From: Perkinsus marinus ATCC 50983
Taxonomy: Eukaryota; Perkinsozoa; Perkinsida; Perkinsidae
Reading direction: 5' to 3'
DNA: 64,000 nucleotides
NCBI RefSeq assembly: GCF_000006405.1
Contig: NW_003206658.1
Coordinates: 137,240-201,239, forward strand
Numbering within the stretch: the first letter of the stretch is position 1; each line of letters opens with the position of its first letter. Position numbers and translations under genes: made by a program. The notes below the pieces were generated by a model. It worked only from the letters and a program-made list of their open reading frames with translations, did not search any database and was not told where the DNA came from. This document shows, piece by piece, positions 11,875 through 28,132 of the stretch.

Positions 11875-13080
11875 GCGGCTTCGTGATGATGGTGTTCTAC
11901 TTTCACTAACTTATCCTCACGGTGACCTTACTCAGAGTCCTAGGGAGGTGATTTTTATCCCAACGGACACTGAGGAAGGTTTGGCTGAGGCTCGCCGAGT
12001 TGTAGACGGATATCATCAAGCAACCCATTTCAATGCTCGATATATAAAATGACAAGTGAGCCGTGACTTTCATATTCCGAGTTTGGGCCGTATCGTTGGT
12101 GATATTTGTCGGCGATGTGACCGTTGTCAGTTGGCAGCAACGAGTCGTTTCTTCAAGGGAGCGTTTGGTCCTACCGATGTGGCTGCTCATTCGGTCTGGT
12201 CAGAGGTGGCTATAGACCTCTGTGGTCCTTTTCCGAGAGATTCCGATACCGGTTTTACCAGTGCTATGGTTTTAGTCTGCCTATATTCACATTTCGTCTT
12301 TGTTTGTGGGCTCAAAAACCAAGGAGGCGCTGCTGCTGCCGAGGCTATAGATAAGATTTGTGACGTGGTGGGTACCATGCGTAGACTTCGTAGTGACGGA
12401 GGAAGTTGCTTTACCTGTGCAACCTTCAAGAAGGCATGTGAACGGCGTCATATACAACATCTGGTGGTTAATCGCTATAGTCCGTTCCAGAATGGTGCAG
12501 CTGAACGAGCAGTGGCCGGTGTTAAGAAGATCTTTCGACTATTCCCTGAGATCGTTGCTCAGAGTGGTAAACAATCCCGTTGGTTCTCTCTTCTTGGTCG
12601 CTCTATCCGTCGCCTGAACGATAGACCTTTTTTGGGTTCTACACCGTTCGAGATATTCTATGGAAGGTCTCGTAATCATGAAGAGAAGCTCCGCTATGAT
12701 GGTATCCCTCCAACTAGTAGTCCTGCTTTGGCTGATTTGAATGACCAGAGACAAGCAGTTCAGGAAGATTTTGAACAACAACGTGAAAGCCGTCAACCTG
12801 ATCGCTCTTATCGACCCCGCTCACTCAAGTTGAAGCCTGATCAACGTGTGGTGATCTATCGTTCAACTACTAAGCCTGGTCATACTGGTGGTACTGTTAA
12901 GAACGTGGTCTATAAGGTGTTGTACCAGAATGGAGTTGATGTCTGTCTCCGTCCCATTAGTGATCAATCCTTACCGAATCTTCCAGGAGAAGGTCCGAGG
13001 GATACTGTAGAGCATGTGAAGAATCTTCGCCCTTATTATGCTTGAGCGGTATCAAGCTTATGGCGAAGAGGGGGTCGAGT

Positions 13081-13246
13081 TGTAATGTGAAGATGCGCTC
13101 TAATTGTGTAATTGTATCTTTTTATCCTTAGCTATGTAGCGAGCTAAAGGATCGCTTATTGGGTGAGAGTCGAGAATATGTGTTGTTACTTTTCCTTATG
13201 CCCACTACCTTGCGTTCTCCCAGTAAAACAGAAACCGACCCTGACA
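13081..13246 (+). repeat. Right long terminal repeat (166 bp)
   Basis: Matches 6257-6422 with one visible difference; followed directly by ATGA, the second half of the 4-bp target duplication. Confidence 0.9.
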
Positions 13247-13344
13247 ATGACAACTTCACCAACAAGAAGAACGCTCTGCTGAAAGACGCATAGAAAAATG
13301 AGACACAATGCGCTAGAATAAAGTGCATGATATTCATTCCACGA

Positions 13345-16300
13345 TTATCTACAACTCACCGCCCACCGCAAGGCCAGGCCTTGAAGGCCTTGCTCCAGCA
13401 TGAATTTTCTAACCAGTAGCGCAGCGTTTCTTCCGGATATGCAGGCAGTCTCCAAAGCACTAGCAGCACGCTCCATAGGCGATGTAGCGAAGACACCACA
13501 GCCAAGGTCGAAGGATAGGGGCATCTTCCCAATGTGGTACTCAGGGTATGCTCCTGCGTGCCAGTCATATACCACGCTCTTGGGACTTTTCGATGACGAG
13601 GGTCTGATAAGGCAAATCACCGTAAATCGACGGCAACGTGCTGACAAAAAAAGAATCGTCAGTGTTGGAATATATGTTCGCTTTCCTCACCTCAGTTCTG
13701 AATTTTACTTACGAATTCGGATAGAAATGTACAGAAGCCACCAATAATTTCCAAAAATTTTCCCAAAACTCCCCTATTTTACCAACGGTCATGTGCATAT
13801 TTTCCACACTGGAATTTGCGCACTAGACAAATTGAGAACGCTGACAATCTTACCGTTCAATCAGAGAATCTATCTCAGGTTCAGTGAGCGGCCTCTCAGC
13901 GAAGATCTTGAAGACGCTTTCCTCCCCGCGTGATAATCGCGCCACGATCTCCTTGGCTTCCTCTGGAGTAGCGTCGACCGGTATCTAAGATTGACACCAC
14001 TGCCAATACTCAGCAAATATAGGCAGACCACTGAAAAAATTTGCAAATAAAAAATAATAACAAGCCGCACTTACCTGGCATCCGATAGCTGTCCATGGGA
14101 GATCTTCATCGGGTTCGTAGGTCAACACTCCAGCAAGGCTTATAGGACCCTCACTGAAGACGAATGAACTACACCGTATTCATGTTCACATTAACAATTG
14201 TGGCTCAGCTGAAGGGCGAGTAGGCTATGCAGTAGGCTACCCCCGGAGAAAAAATATCCAGAAATTTTCCCAATCTCATTCGCTTTCGATTTCGCAAGGT
14301 GCCTCGGTTTATGCCATAAACCGCATAGTCATTAGGACCATAAACTTTATGGTCCTAATGACTATGCACAGTGCTGGAAGAGTATACGTTCACTTTCTTC
14401 AGCTGAGCTCAGGAGTTTTCTCACTATATTACGAAAATTCACACGAATTCAGGTGAAGGTGCACAGAAACCAATAAGCACCTCAGAATTTAATACTGTCA
14501 CCAACGCATGTAGTTGACCATGTGCATATTTTCACACACTGACTTTGCACGGCTTGCCCACCAGATTCACCTGTTGACGATACTGGGCCTTATTTTTCCC
14601 TTCGTGAAGTGACTAACAGTACGGCACATACTGTGCCCCTCTGTTTGTAGGAGCCCTAAAGCCTTGCGAGCGTTGCGCGAGCCGACAACGTCGATGCCGC
14701 TGGACTCCAGGGGACAAGCTATGATGACTGCGTGATAATCTCGCACCTCTGAATCGTTGTAGTGGACCCTCACGCCTTTGCGCGCTGAAATCTCTGCGGA
14801 AGAGAAAAGTGTGGGAAAATATGCACGTGGTCGGCTACATGTGTTGGTAACTATATGAAAATTCTGAGGAAATTTTGGGAAATTATTGTTGGTTTCTCTA
14901 CACTTCTACCCTAACTTCTTCAATCAGTGGAGAATCCCCTGAGCCCAGCTGAGGAAAGCGAACATATATCCTCCAGTCGAGAATTACGCGAGATAATATT
15001 TTCACTAGTATCAAAAACTATCCTTTATTTATCAATTCAAATCACTGAACAAAAACCAATCTAAAATTTATCTACTGACATCTCCCAAATTAATGAAGTT
15101 TCACCCGCTTTACTCGCAGTGGCGTATCAATCGGTGAAAAACCCGAAATTCGCGCCACGCAGAAATATGTCGTGAAGTATGTTTTCCACTACTGTTTTTC
15201 ATATCACTAGGGTGAAACTCCAATACACAACATGATTCAACTCTAATTCTCGTTTCTTACACTATAGGTCATTTACAAGCGCAAAATCTGGGCGAAAATT
15301 TCCCCCCCGTCTCCAAAACGGGGCGACTTACTCTGAAGAACCTCCACTTTGAATACCCTCGCGTCACATACCACTCTGGCCGCAGATTCGTCCAGGCATT
15401 TACAGGGGACCTAAATTACACAACAATGTAAAGGCGAAATCAACTTATTCCCAACCTGCTCATTGCCACCCACCACCGAGAACAGGGAGCTCACGTCGGT
15501 ACCCGCCATACTTACAGTACCACAAAAGGCGTTCAAACACCTGCCGGGCTGACGATAATTACAGCGCGTACCTGGGAGAAAATCGAAACAGAAGGAAAAC
15601 TAGACGGTAGTTCACCAGCATTGACGACTTCCTTCACAAGTTTTTCACCAATACCGCATTCCCTCGTCAAGTAATCGTCAACCTAAGTCGCCGATATAAT
15701 GGGTGAATTGAGAGGAAATCGCCGTACTGAAAGGTCCAACATGGGAGCCAAATTGTCGGTAGTAGTGCCGAGGTTCTGAAGCATCTCCTGTGGGGACTCG
15801 TAGGCAACTCCTTTCCTCTGCTGCTCATAGATCATCCCGAACTTATCCACGCCTGAACAAAGTCTCTCAATGTGTCTTGCCAATGGTATGCTATTATCGA
15901 TAATACAATCTACACGGTGGTGCGAAAAAAGGACCCTCGTAATTTCACAGTTGGTGAACAAAAAATTGTTCATCGCAATTTCTCTATGTAGGCGATTTCG
16001 CTTGTCCCTGCACGATACGAATATCACAACTATTCATACAGCATTGGAGAGAGCTCCATGAGGGCTTTCACCTACTGATACCTCTTTGTTCACCAACTGT
16101 CACGTGTCGCGCAATCACGAGGGTTTCTCCACAGCGCCCTGTATTACTTAGTAGTATTATGAATATTATTAATCTAGGTAAAATAACATATTAGACTTAT
16201 AGCGTACCAGTACGGGAATATATGTTTGGTTTCCTCAACTGAGCTCGTAGGTTTCCTCACTATTTTATGAAAAATCACACGATAATTTGGGTAAAAGTAT

Positions 16301-17746
16301 ACAAAAATCAACGATAATTTCGCAAAATTTCCTCAAAGTTCCCATATTCCTAGCAACACGTGTAGTTGACCATGTGCATATATATCCCCACACTGTACCG
16401 TACACTGTTGTAAATATATATGTTCAACCCCATTCACGGGCACTACCGACTTACACCTTTTCACAACTCTTTTCAATTCGATCAAGTTCAACAACCCATA
16501 CCGGTGAATCAGCGCTATTGTATCGAAAATCTTGTCGCCGCGCAAACGGAACGATTGTTGCGGAGTTGAGCCTCTCAGAACTGAGCCTAATCATGGAGAC
16601 TATCTGTTAAAAATCGATATACCAAAATGCTCACCAACGCTCGACATAGCGATCTTTCTTCGTTTCAAACCAAAGAGCTCACAGAATGCGACGAAATACG
16701 CGTTTTCTTGGTGAGCCACAGCGGCGCCAGCTTCATATCTGACGAGCATTGTAGGATGGGTATCAGGAAATCATCCAGGAACCTATATCGTTCCCGGAGG
16801 GACTCATTCTGGATTTTCCACGTATGGCTAGGGACACATTCATCAATCAGTTCCCCATGTAAATGTCATCATCACATTAGCAACATTTTCCCCATTGTTA
16901 TCAAAACTAGATAGTTCCCTGATGAGTATTCTAGTACGCGGAATATGTTTATCTTCATCGTACCATCCATATCATAACCTAGCTTAAGGGTTATATATTA
17001 GATTGTAATAGTTGGATCATCACCTTGCTCTACTGTTGAGCTAGTCTGACGGCTACCTTCATAGCACGGCTTCGGGTGCGTACAAGTTCGATCGACTACC
17101 CCAGACAGTCGCTTCTCTTAGCTGAGTTCAGGAGTTTCATCACTAATCATGGGAGTTTACATGTGAATTCGGGTAGTAGATGTGTACGAAAACCAATGAC
17201 AATCTCCTCAGAATTCTCAGATTGTCACCAACACATGTAGTTACCAAGTGCATATTCCGCCCTCCCCTCACACTTACCCGCGACCGTCGTATTGGACCAC
17301 ATGAGCCCGACCACCACGATGATTAGACGCCTCGTAAACATCTATCTCGACAGAAGTTTTATCCACGAACATATGTTTGCAAAAGTATCTAATTTGAAAA
17401 TAACGGAACAGTCTCGCCAACATAGTGTAGCTACGCAGCGCTGGCTCCAGCCATCCCAGCACCGATGATAGCAATGGTACAGGGAGATTCTTTTGGAGTG
17501 ACGAGGACTCCAGGAGGCCAGCGTAGGACAGCTTTAAGGTCTACACCGGGAGGAAGTTATGCGACAGTTGCGTGGGTGATGAACACGCTCACCCTTGCGA
17601 GTGCCAATAGCCCATCTGGTCGCTATGAACACAGCCAACAGTGTGACCAACGCGATTACAATGGTAGTTGCCGGAGAGTCTGTATGCGATTCCATGTATG
17701 AAAACCGGGGGAACCCTAGATCCCCTTCCAACTCTGAAACACCCAT
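13345..17746 (-). CDS. PCYOX1: Prenylcysteine oxidase family FAD enzyme (13 exons, about 561 aa)
   Basis: FAD-dependent thioether oxidase that cleaves prenylcysteine left from degraded prenylated proteins; lysosomal or endomembrane in known cases. Exons (minus): 17746-17593, 17540-17435, 17388-17278, 16738-16635, 16586-16455, 15852-15728, 15682-15616, 15571-15456, 15410-15332, 14793-14571, 14153-14075, 13984-13854, 13603-13345. Evidence: an N-terminal hydrophobic anchor (about residues 28-45), the dinucleotide-binding motif IAIIGAGMAGASAA, then VEIDVYEASNHRGGRAHVV, YEAGAAVAHQ, VDKFGMIYE, NYRQPGRCLNAFCGTVS, DYHAVIIACPLE, ESVFKIFAERPLT and AASALETACISGRNAALL, co-linear with animal PCYOX1. An inner ATG at 17695 is an alternative start. 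Seven introns are 44-90 nt; the other five (250-602 nt) all contain TIR elements. Confidence 0.85.
13660..13811 (-). repeat. Family A MITE in PCYOX intron 12
   Basis: 152-bp copy in reverse orientation, CAGTGTTGGAATATATG to TTTTCCACACTG. It occupies most of a 250-nt intron. A clear 8-bp target duplication is not visible here. Confidence 0.8.
14369..14541 (-). repeat. Family A MITE in PCYOX intron 10
   Basis: Starts CAGTGCTGG, ends TTCACACACTG, flanked by ACTATGCA and ACTTTGCA (7 of 8 identical), a hAT-type target duplication. Host intron is 417 nt. Confidence 0.85.
14809..14972 (+). repeat. Family A MITE touching the acceptor of PCYOX intron 9
   Basis: Its GTGTGGGAAAATATGC terminus lies about 15 nt from the 3' splice site CTCTTCCGCAG on the coding (minus) strand. 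The same 538-nt intron also holds the family B copy at 15094-15222. Confidence 0.8.
15094..15222. repeat. Family B TIR element in PCYOX intron 9
   Basis: 129-bp element with inverted ends TGAAGTTTCACCC and GGGTGAAACTCCA. The core shares CGTGAAGTATG and TTTTTCATATCACTAG with the copies at 18187, 22277 and 60295. Confidence 0.8.
16208..16395 (-). repeat. Family A MITE in PCYOX intron 5
   Basis: Starts CAGTACGGGAATATATG, ends TCCCCACACTG, flanked by TAGCGTAC and TACCGTAC (7 of 8 identical). Host intron is 602 nt. Confidence 0.85.
16771..16925 (-). repeat. Family C TIR element in PCYOX intron 3
   Basis: 155-bp element with imperfect inverted ends TCATCCAGGAACCTAT and ATAGTTCCCTGATGA. Its body (CCACGTATGGC, GTCATCATCACATTAG, TTTTCCCCATTGTTATC) matches, reversed, the sequence in B56 intron 10 at 29385-29537 and its duplicate near 38447-38592. 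Confidence 0.75.
17105..17272 (-). repeat. Family A MITE at the donor end of PCYOX intron 3
   Basis: Decayed copy whose GGCGGAATATGCAC end lies within about 20 nt of the 5' splice site GG|GTAAGTGTG (coding strand). The intron is 539 nt and also holds the family C element. Confidence 0.7.
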
Positions 17747-17915
17747 TCGGATCGTCTCAGCTCAGCCTCGACTCATGACACACTCAAATCGATAATCTAC
17801 GACCACCGCTATTCCACCACATCGCTAGACCCAAGACCCTAACAAGAAATCTACACCTCCTATTGACAGCGTTGTAACACGACACGGCCGAAGATGTGGG
17901 AAGAAGTAGAGTATT

Positions 17916-20174
<2,259 letters not shown>

Positions 20175-20273
20175 CTCGACAAGTCAACTACCACAATTCC
20201 CCCAATTCCCGAGAATCTTCAACACGACGACATTGGATTCGAAAAATGTCCATAACAAACACAAGTGCCCACT

Positions 20274-22889
20274 TCAAGTCCGCTTTATCCCTTCAGTGTA
20301 GCTCACTTTCAAATGACTAAGATTGCTCCCCATTTGCGAGAAGAAACTAGCAAAGTCATAGGGCTTCGACGCTCCTACTCTCCCCTCCTCTGTTTTAACA
20401 CCAGCAGACGGTTCCACTGCAGTTTTCGGTGTAGCTGCTCGAGTTGATAATCCTGCCCGACCGCTTGCTACCGGTAACGTCGAAAAACGCGCGATGGATA
20501 TACTAGCAAACGCTGGCTCGGCGTCCACGTTGGTCGCGACTAAAGGTTCCTCATCAGAGCCTCCTTTCTTCCGCTCGCCTCTCAATGGTGCAAATAACAG
20601 TCCACTTCTCGAGTCCTCAAGGCCACCATCAAGATACCGCACTATTTCACCTCTATCAGGCCATTTCTCAACCGCGCGCGCCCTGATGATCGATAACACT
20701 CGACTAGTTGAACTTGACCCTGCCGACAACAAAGCGGAAGACACCCTCCAAGCCGTCTGGTAGGCCGTCTCCTCTTCAACATGTGCGAGCAAATCCTCAT
20801 CACACCATTCGCGAGTTGCCTTTTCGCACACTCTCTGCATCGCTTCGCTAAGCCCCTCGTCACCAGAAACTGCGGCCACTATAATCCGTCCTACCCCATC
20901 ATCAGGCCGACATGCGAACGACACCAGTGCTGAATCATCACCACTAAAACAACTGCTCGAAGCCTCTGAAGATACGATATGAGAAATATCTTTCTCCGCG
21001 CACAGCGAAGAATCTTCCTGATAGCCCAATACAGCGCTACTATAAAGTGCCACAGCTCGTACGTCTTCAAAATTGCCTCCTACCAAGTTCGCAGCCAGAA
21101 AGTCATCGCATCTTTCAGATAGCCATTCAGCAACTGCATCGGTTACCACAGCGCGAGGTTCTCTCCACAGTTTACTATCGCACGCGGAAGATTCTAAAGA
21201 TTCCACCAAAGCCTCTGTCAACTGAGTCATCCCGTCGGACTTGGGCAACCCCCTCTTGAGAAGCGCCATCCCAGCTCGCTGAAACGACGACTCCAGAGCC
21301 GGCCATAGTATTAGCTCCGGCTCAGTGGCACTTCCAATGAAGGTCCTCATATACTCTCCTAATCGATCACGTGATCGATTTCGCAAGGTCGTGAGGTCAC
21401 CCAAACTTCCGCATTTTTCCGCCTCCCGAGCCACGCTATCCAAAACCGCCTTCTCCCACTCCTGCTGTCGCTGCCTGTCAATGCTAAAATTACCGCGCGC
21501 CTCAAAATTCTCCACCCCCATAAAGAGCCCATTCTCCTTCGCGCAGCTCATTATTGAATCTATGCTGCAGATTCCCGAAGACGCAATCCTCAAAGTCGCC
21601 TCTAATGCGCAAACCCGATCGATAACGGAGTGACCAGCGCCCAGTATCAAACCCTCTCGAGCTTCCAAGAGCCTCTCTACCAGCCGATCCATCGCTTCTT
21701 CAGTGAACTCTCCATCGCTCTTGTCCATGAGCATCAGGACTGCAACACATTCCCTCATCTCAGCTGCCGTTAATTCCAGCGAGCCCAACGCCTAAAGAGA
21801 AGTGAACTGCCTTCAGATCGGAATTTGAAATTGAGGTATAGACTTCAATTTTGAAATTCAATATACGAGCCTACACCGTTTCAATCTCAAAATTTCAAAA
21901 TCAATTTACTTCGGATTCACAATTTGCCGTTGAAAGAAATTTCTGCTAGTGGATATTTTTCCGCTTGCGCCTCATTAATGGCGTGCACTACCGGTGCCGG
22001 CTAGTCGAGGAGAATATACCAACACCCTTTGCCTATCCGCGGCCTACCAAATCAGTAAAATTCTAATACTTATCATATATACAGTCCGAATATATTTTAC
22101 CCCTCCGCCCTCACTTGTTTGCACGTTAGCACTATCGTTTCGGGCACATCCCTCCCGGCCTTATCCTGCTGCTGTAGTAAAGCTTCAACCGGCAACTTAG
22201 TGTCAGGACACTGAGCTCTCAGAGAGGCTATCTGCTCACGTAGCTGTGGTAAGTCCACCAGGTAATACCTAATACATTGGAGTTTCACCACCCTAGTGAT
22301 ATGAAAAACACTAGTGAAAAAAACATATTTCACGACTACTGCATATCACCGCGCATATCGCCTTTTTCATCGAGTTTTACGCCACCCTACGTAAAACTGG
22401 TGGAGCTCCATTCTAATAGTCCCCCCGCATACACATGAACAACCACAGCAGCCTTCCTATGATGCTACCGAGCCGCTCCAGCAAAGTCTCTATCCTCCAT
22501 CTTCCTCCACACCTCCTCCATCATAGCCAACAGCCTCTTCAGCTGCCTACCGAGCTCAAGCTCTGGAGTCACTTCTACGGGTTTCTCTTCCACATCCTCC
22601 CAACTCGGTGGTTCCACATCACGAGTAATGGCCAATTCACGACTCTCACCAGCAATTCGGGCCTGAGCACAGCTGAGCTCGATAAGAAAACTGCGATGAT
22701 TCCGATTACCATATTCTCCATAAGCCGACTAATACCAAAATGCATCATTTTCACATTCTCAGTGCACGTGATAAGATCCCTATAGTGCTCAGCAGTAACT
22801 TGCCGCAACTCCTCTCGCTTCTCCGCCGCTTGCAAGCGCGTTGATGACAACACCGACCGAGCCGTCGTGATAGGATAATTCCTAACCAT
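20274..22889 (-). CDS. COG1: Probable COG complex subunit 1 (4 exons, about 686 aa)
   Basis: Lobe A subunit of the conserved oligomeric Golgi tethering complex, acting in retrograde vesicle traffic. Exons (minus): 22889-22710, 22677-22469, 22268-22115, 21791-20274, all in frame. The N-terminal segment AAEKREELRQVTAEHYRDLI followed by TCTENVKMM is the COG1/Vps51-type signature, and EEVWRKMEDRDFAGAARYYL then matches the stretch after it. The long last exon is alpha-helical and not obviously conserved; the protein is shorter than human COG1 (980 aa). Intron 1 is only 32 nt. Intron 2 (200 nt) holds a family B element whose end sits about 8 nt from the acceptor. Intron 3 (323 nt) has inverted AT-rich words but no family I could match. 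The stop lies 100 bp before the CWC24 ATG. Confidence 0.65.
22277..22410. repeat. Family B TIR element in COG1 intron 2
   Basis: 134 bp with inverted ends TTGGAGTTTCACCACC and TGGTGGAGCTCCA; oriented opposite, relative to its host gene, to the copy in CWC24. On the coding strand it ends CTCCAATGTATTAG| at the 3' splice site. Confidence 0.8.
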
Positions 22890-22973
22890 CCAAACCACCA
22901 CTGATTTAGCCTGTTGATGAACGCTTCACATCTGACTCGTATAGCTCTGTTTCCAGTCTACTAGTCCTCCTCC

Positions 22974-23135
22974 CAGTGTAGGAAAATATCAACATGCGTT
23001 GGTGACAATATAAAAATTGTGAGGAAATTTCGGAAAATTCTTATTGGTTTCTGTACACTTTTACTCCAATTCATTGGTGACGACGTAGCTCCTAAGCTCA
23101 GCTGAGGAGAGCGAACTTATATTCCTCCAACACTG
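22974..23135 (+). repeat. Family A MITE upstream of COG1
   Basis: CAGTGTAGGAAAATATC to CTCCAACACTG, about 162 bp, just upstream of the COG1 start. Confidence 0.8.
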
Positions 23136-24375
23136 CCCAAGGTAAATGAACGTCCATGTCGGACTCCCTGTATAATTCTCTTTCGAAAAAATCTACTACC
23201 TGAACAAGTCGTCCACAGTAGCCACATTGTGCAATCGCATCAGGGGAGCCGCTCCTCTTCCGCTGTCCACTCCTGGCACGCCTCCTCCCTCAGCCATCGA
23301 GCCCCTCCTCATATCTCCGACAACGCTAGTCATCAGGACCGACAAACTGTCACGTTACTATCCTTTCCCGAACACAATACTACTAAGAGCCATTCTGATG
23401 GAAAAACCGATAAACCAGGTCATGTCGTGTTCAAAGACAAATGAACACATTTCATAAACTGCTCGAAAACACGCCTTCTTCCGGAGACCTAACTTCCAGC
23501 ATGGTTATAGTCCTTCCCACCTCAGTAGTCGCTTCTCAACACCCTCATCCACCGTCTTCAACCGCCTATGTTGGTTGAACCTTCCCAGCACTGAGGAACG
23601 CAATACGGAAGGGAGAGTGGAGATTAGAACAAAACCAACTTGAGCCTAACGCCTACGGCTCAACACGGACTCATGCGTGCACACTATCACCAACTCGTTA
23701 TTGATTGCATATATACCACGCTACAGGAGTCCCAAAGATCATCAAAACCAAACCAAATATCTGTCATCACCACTGCTTGACCAACCGTTTCTGATCCGAT
23801 GGGCAGCCGCTAACTTACAGATCCGACCGAGCCCGGGGTCTGGACACTATCGAATTTCTGATCCGTTCATAACTTCTCCATCGCAGTAGTATCACCAACA
23901 ACAACATATTTGATGTTCAATCCCGCCGACAAGGACCGCCATAATTAGCCTCAATACACTCATGTTACATCCCAGCACCACTCGAGCGGGAGGAGGGTCT
24001 TCTGAACGCCAACCCGACACAGTCTGAGATCACATAATTTCCGAGCTGAAGGCTGATGGTAAGGAGGCCCGTCACACAGCTCACTAAGGGCGGCACCACG
24101 AGAAGATCCGAAAGCCCCCTAATCATGATCGGCCATCATCAGCATCACAGTAACAACCTACTACATATCACATGCCTCCAGAGCATAGGAGGCTACTCTT
24201 GGACGTCCGACCTGCCATGACCATACCAACAACAACAGAGCTAATCATCCACACTACAACAGAGCCTCCCTTAGCAAAACAATTCTATAAAGTCCACCGA
24301 GACACCAGCTCCTAGTAGGTGTACACCACTATATTTACTATAGATATTACTAATAATATGTTCACTAATATTTCA
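23136..24375. other. Intergenic, nothing recognised
   Basis: No open frame with homology or consistent splice structure, no tRNA and no family A-C element between the MITE at 22974-23135 and the SINE-like sequence at 24376. Confidence 0.4.
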
Positions 24376-24495
24376 TAGCTTAAACTCTCTGCCATGTAAC
24401 ACACTATCTACCGATCCACACCCGGGCTCAGACAGTGACTGAGCCTGCGGCTAGGCCTCTATATTGGTCGAAGGGGTGCTGCGCGAAATCGAATA
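24376..24495 (+). repeat. SINE-like interspersed repeat, copy 1
   Basis: Shares TGTAACACACTATCTACCG, a hairpin GGCTCAGACAGTGACTGAGCC broken by its loop, CCTCTATATTGG and GGTCGAAGGGGTGCTGCGC with the sequence inserted (reversed) in KMO copy 2 at 40917-41082. The copy there has a B-box-like GGTTCATACC and an (AAG)n tail, which suggests a pol III-type SINE. Confidence 0.55.
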
Positions 24496-24581
24496 GTTGA
24501 TAATATACTACATATAATATAACACAGTTTTAACTCTGATAAATAGCCTCCCTTAGTGAAACAAATCTATAAAGTCCACCG

Positions 24582-24766
24582 CAGTGTGGGAAAATATGCA
24601 CATGGTGGACCACATATGTTGGTGACAATATGGAATTTCTGAGGAAATTTTGCAAAATGCTTGTTGATTCCTGTACATTTCTACCCTAGTTCGTATATGG
24701 ACTCCTATAATTAGTGAGGAAACTCCTACGGTCAGCTGAGGAAAGCGATCATATATTACAACGCTG
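24582..24766 (+). repeat. Family A MITE downstream of GALE
   Basis: CAGTGTGGGAAAATATGC to TACAACGCTG, flanked by GTCCACCG and TTCCACCG (7 of 8 identical). It lies 210 bp beyond the GALE stop codon. Confidence 0.85.
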
Positions 24767-24975
24767 TTCCACCGCGATGCCAACTCCCATAGGAGCCGCC
24801 GATGCCCATGAATTCATTCCAACTCGACAAACCGGCTCCATCCTGGTTGTGAACGTATGCACAATACCCCCAACGACAGAAGTATGGTAGAAATTCTTAG
24901 GAACAACAACAATAGAGGATTTCCTACTACACTGAACATAAAGTGTATAATAGTTACCACTCAGCTGCATACGGT

Positions 24976-27191
<2,216 letters not shown>

Positions 27192-28132
27192 ATGCTCGAC
27201 AAGCTTGCCGAGGATCCTCCTGTGAGGGGAATCCCCTATAGCGATGACATGGATAGTCCTTTTGCGGGATTGCCATCACTACAAGGTAGCAGCACGTTAT
27301 CGAGCCTTCCGCTCAAAGGCTGCTCTCAGAAACGCCTTTCGCGGACCAACAGTTGGTGCTTCGGTTGAAGCTCCGTGCTTGCTGTGTCGTTTTCTACTTT
27401 GGTGATGAAAACCCTCGCCTCCGAGACAAAAGAAGAGATTTCCAAGAGAAGTTGGCCAAGCGTCAAGCGCTCCTGGATATTCTAACGTAGGCATAGGGTG
27501 GTGACCTCTTCCATGACGTAGCGTCTGTTCTCGTGTCAACAGCCACTGTGTAGTAAGGGTTCACATCTTCGCGCTGAAGGTATATAAATCAAGCATGGAA
27601 CTACTACGATGACCAAGTGGCGGCAGATATTGTGGCAATGACTGCGGCTAACATATTCCGCACGGTAGTAGGGGAGGGGTGGTATGTCTGTGTGATACTG
27701 AGACGTTGGCGGCATGGCGGATTACTAGAAGGAAAAGGAGGATATTGAACTTGCTTGTAACACGATTTTCATGAGGTAAATTTTTGGATGTGCCGGGAAT
27801 TGAACCCGGGGCCTTCTGCATGCGAAGCAGACGTGATACCGCTACACCACACACCCTGTGTTTTAGTTGACATTTGATGGATCTCATCCCTATGCCTTCT
27901 CAGTTACCCCCTCGGGTTAAAAACCCAATGGCTCTCTTCGATTTGGAGGAGGAAGAGGCAGTCCTTGACCAATCTTGGCCGCATTTGCAGACAGTGTGAG
28001 TGCCGCTCAAGCGTTTGCAGTCTCCACTTATATCCATGCAATTAGGTATGAGATTTTCTTCCGGTTCATTGTGTGTCCGATAGTTGAGCCTCGGTCGTTG
28101 AAGAAACATATAGATAACAAGTTCATATCGAG

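Larger units (their letters stand above)
6257..13246 (+). mobile_element. LTR retrotransposon, young, with a nested DNA transposon
   Basis: Bounded by 166-bp direct repeats that begin TG and end CA and differ at a single visible position, and by a 4-bp target duplication ATGA on both sides. Coding parts in order: gag-like region, a CCCH zinc finger, aspartic protease (around 8170), reverse transcriptase (YLDD box around 9235), RNase H (around 9770-10200), then integrase with HHCC-like and DDE segments (12056-13045). The PR-RT-RH-IN order places it with Ty3/mdg4-like or BEL/Pao-like elements; I cannot choose between them by eye. The near-identical ends argue for recent insertion. It is broken by one large nested insertion and perhaps one further interruption, otherwise it looks largely whole. 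Treated as a fossil. Confidence 0.9.
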
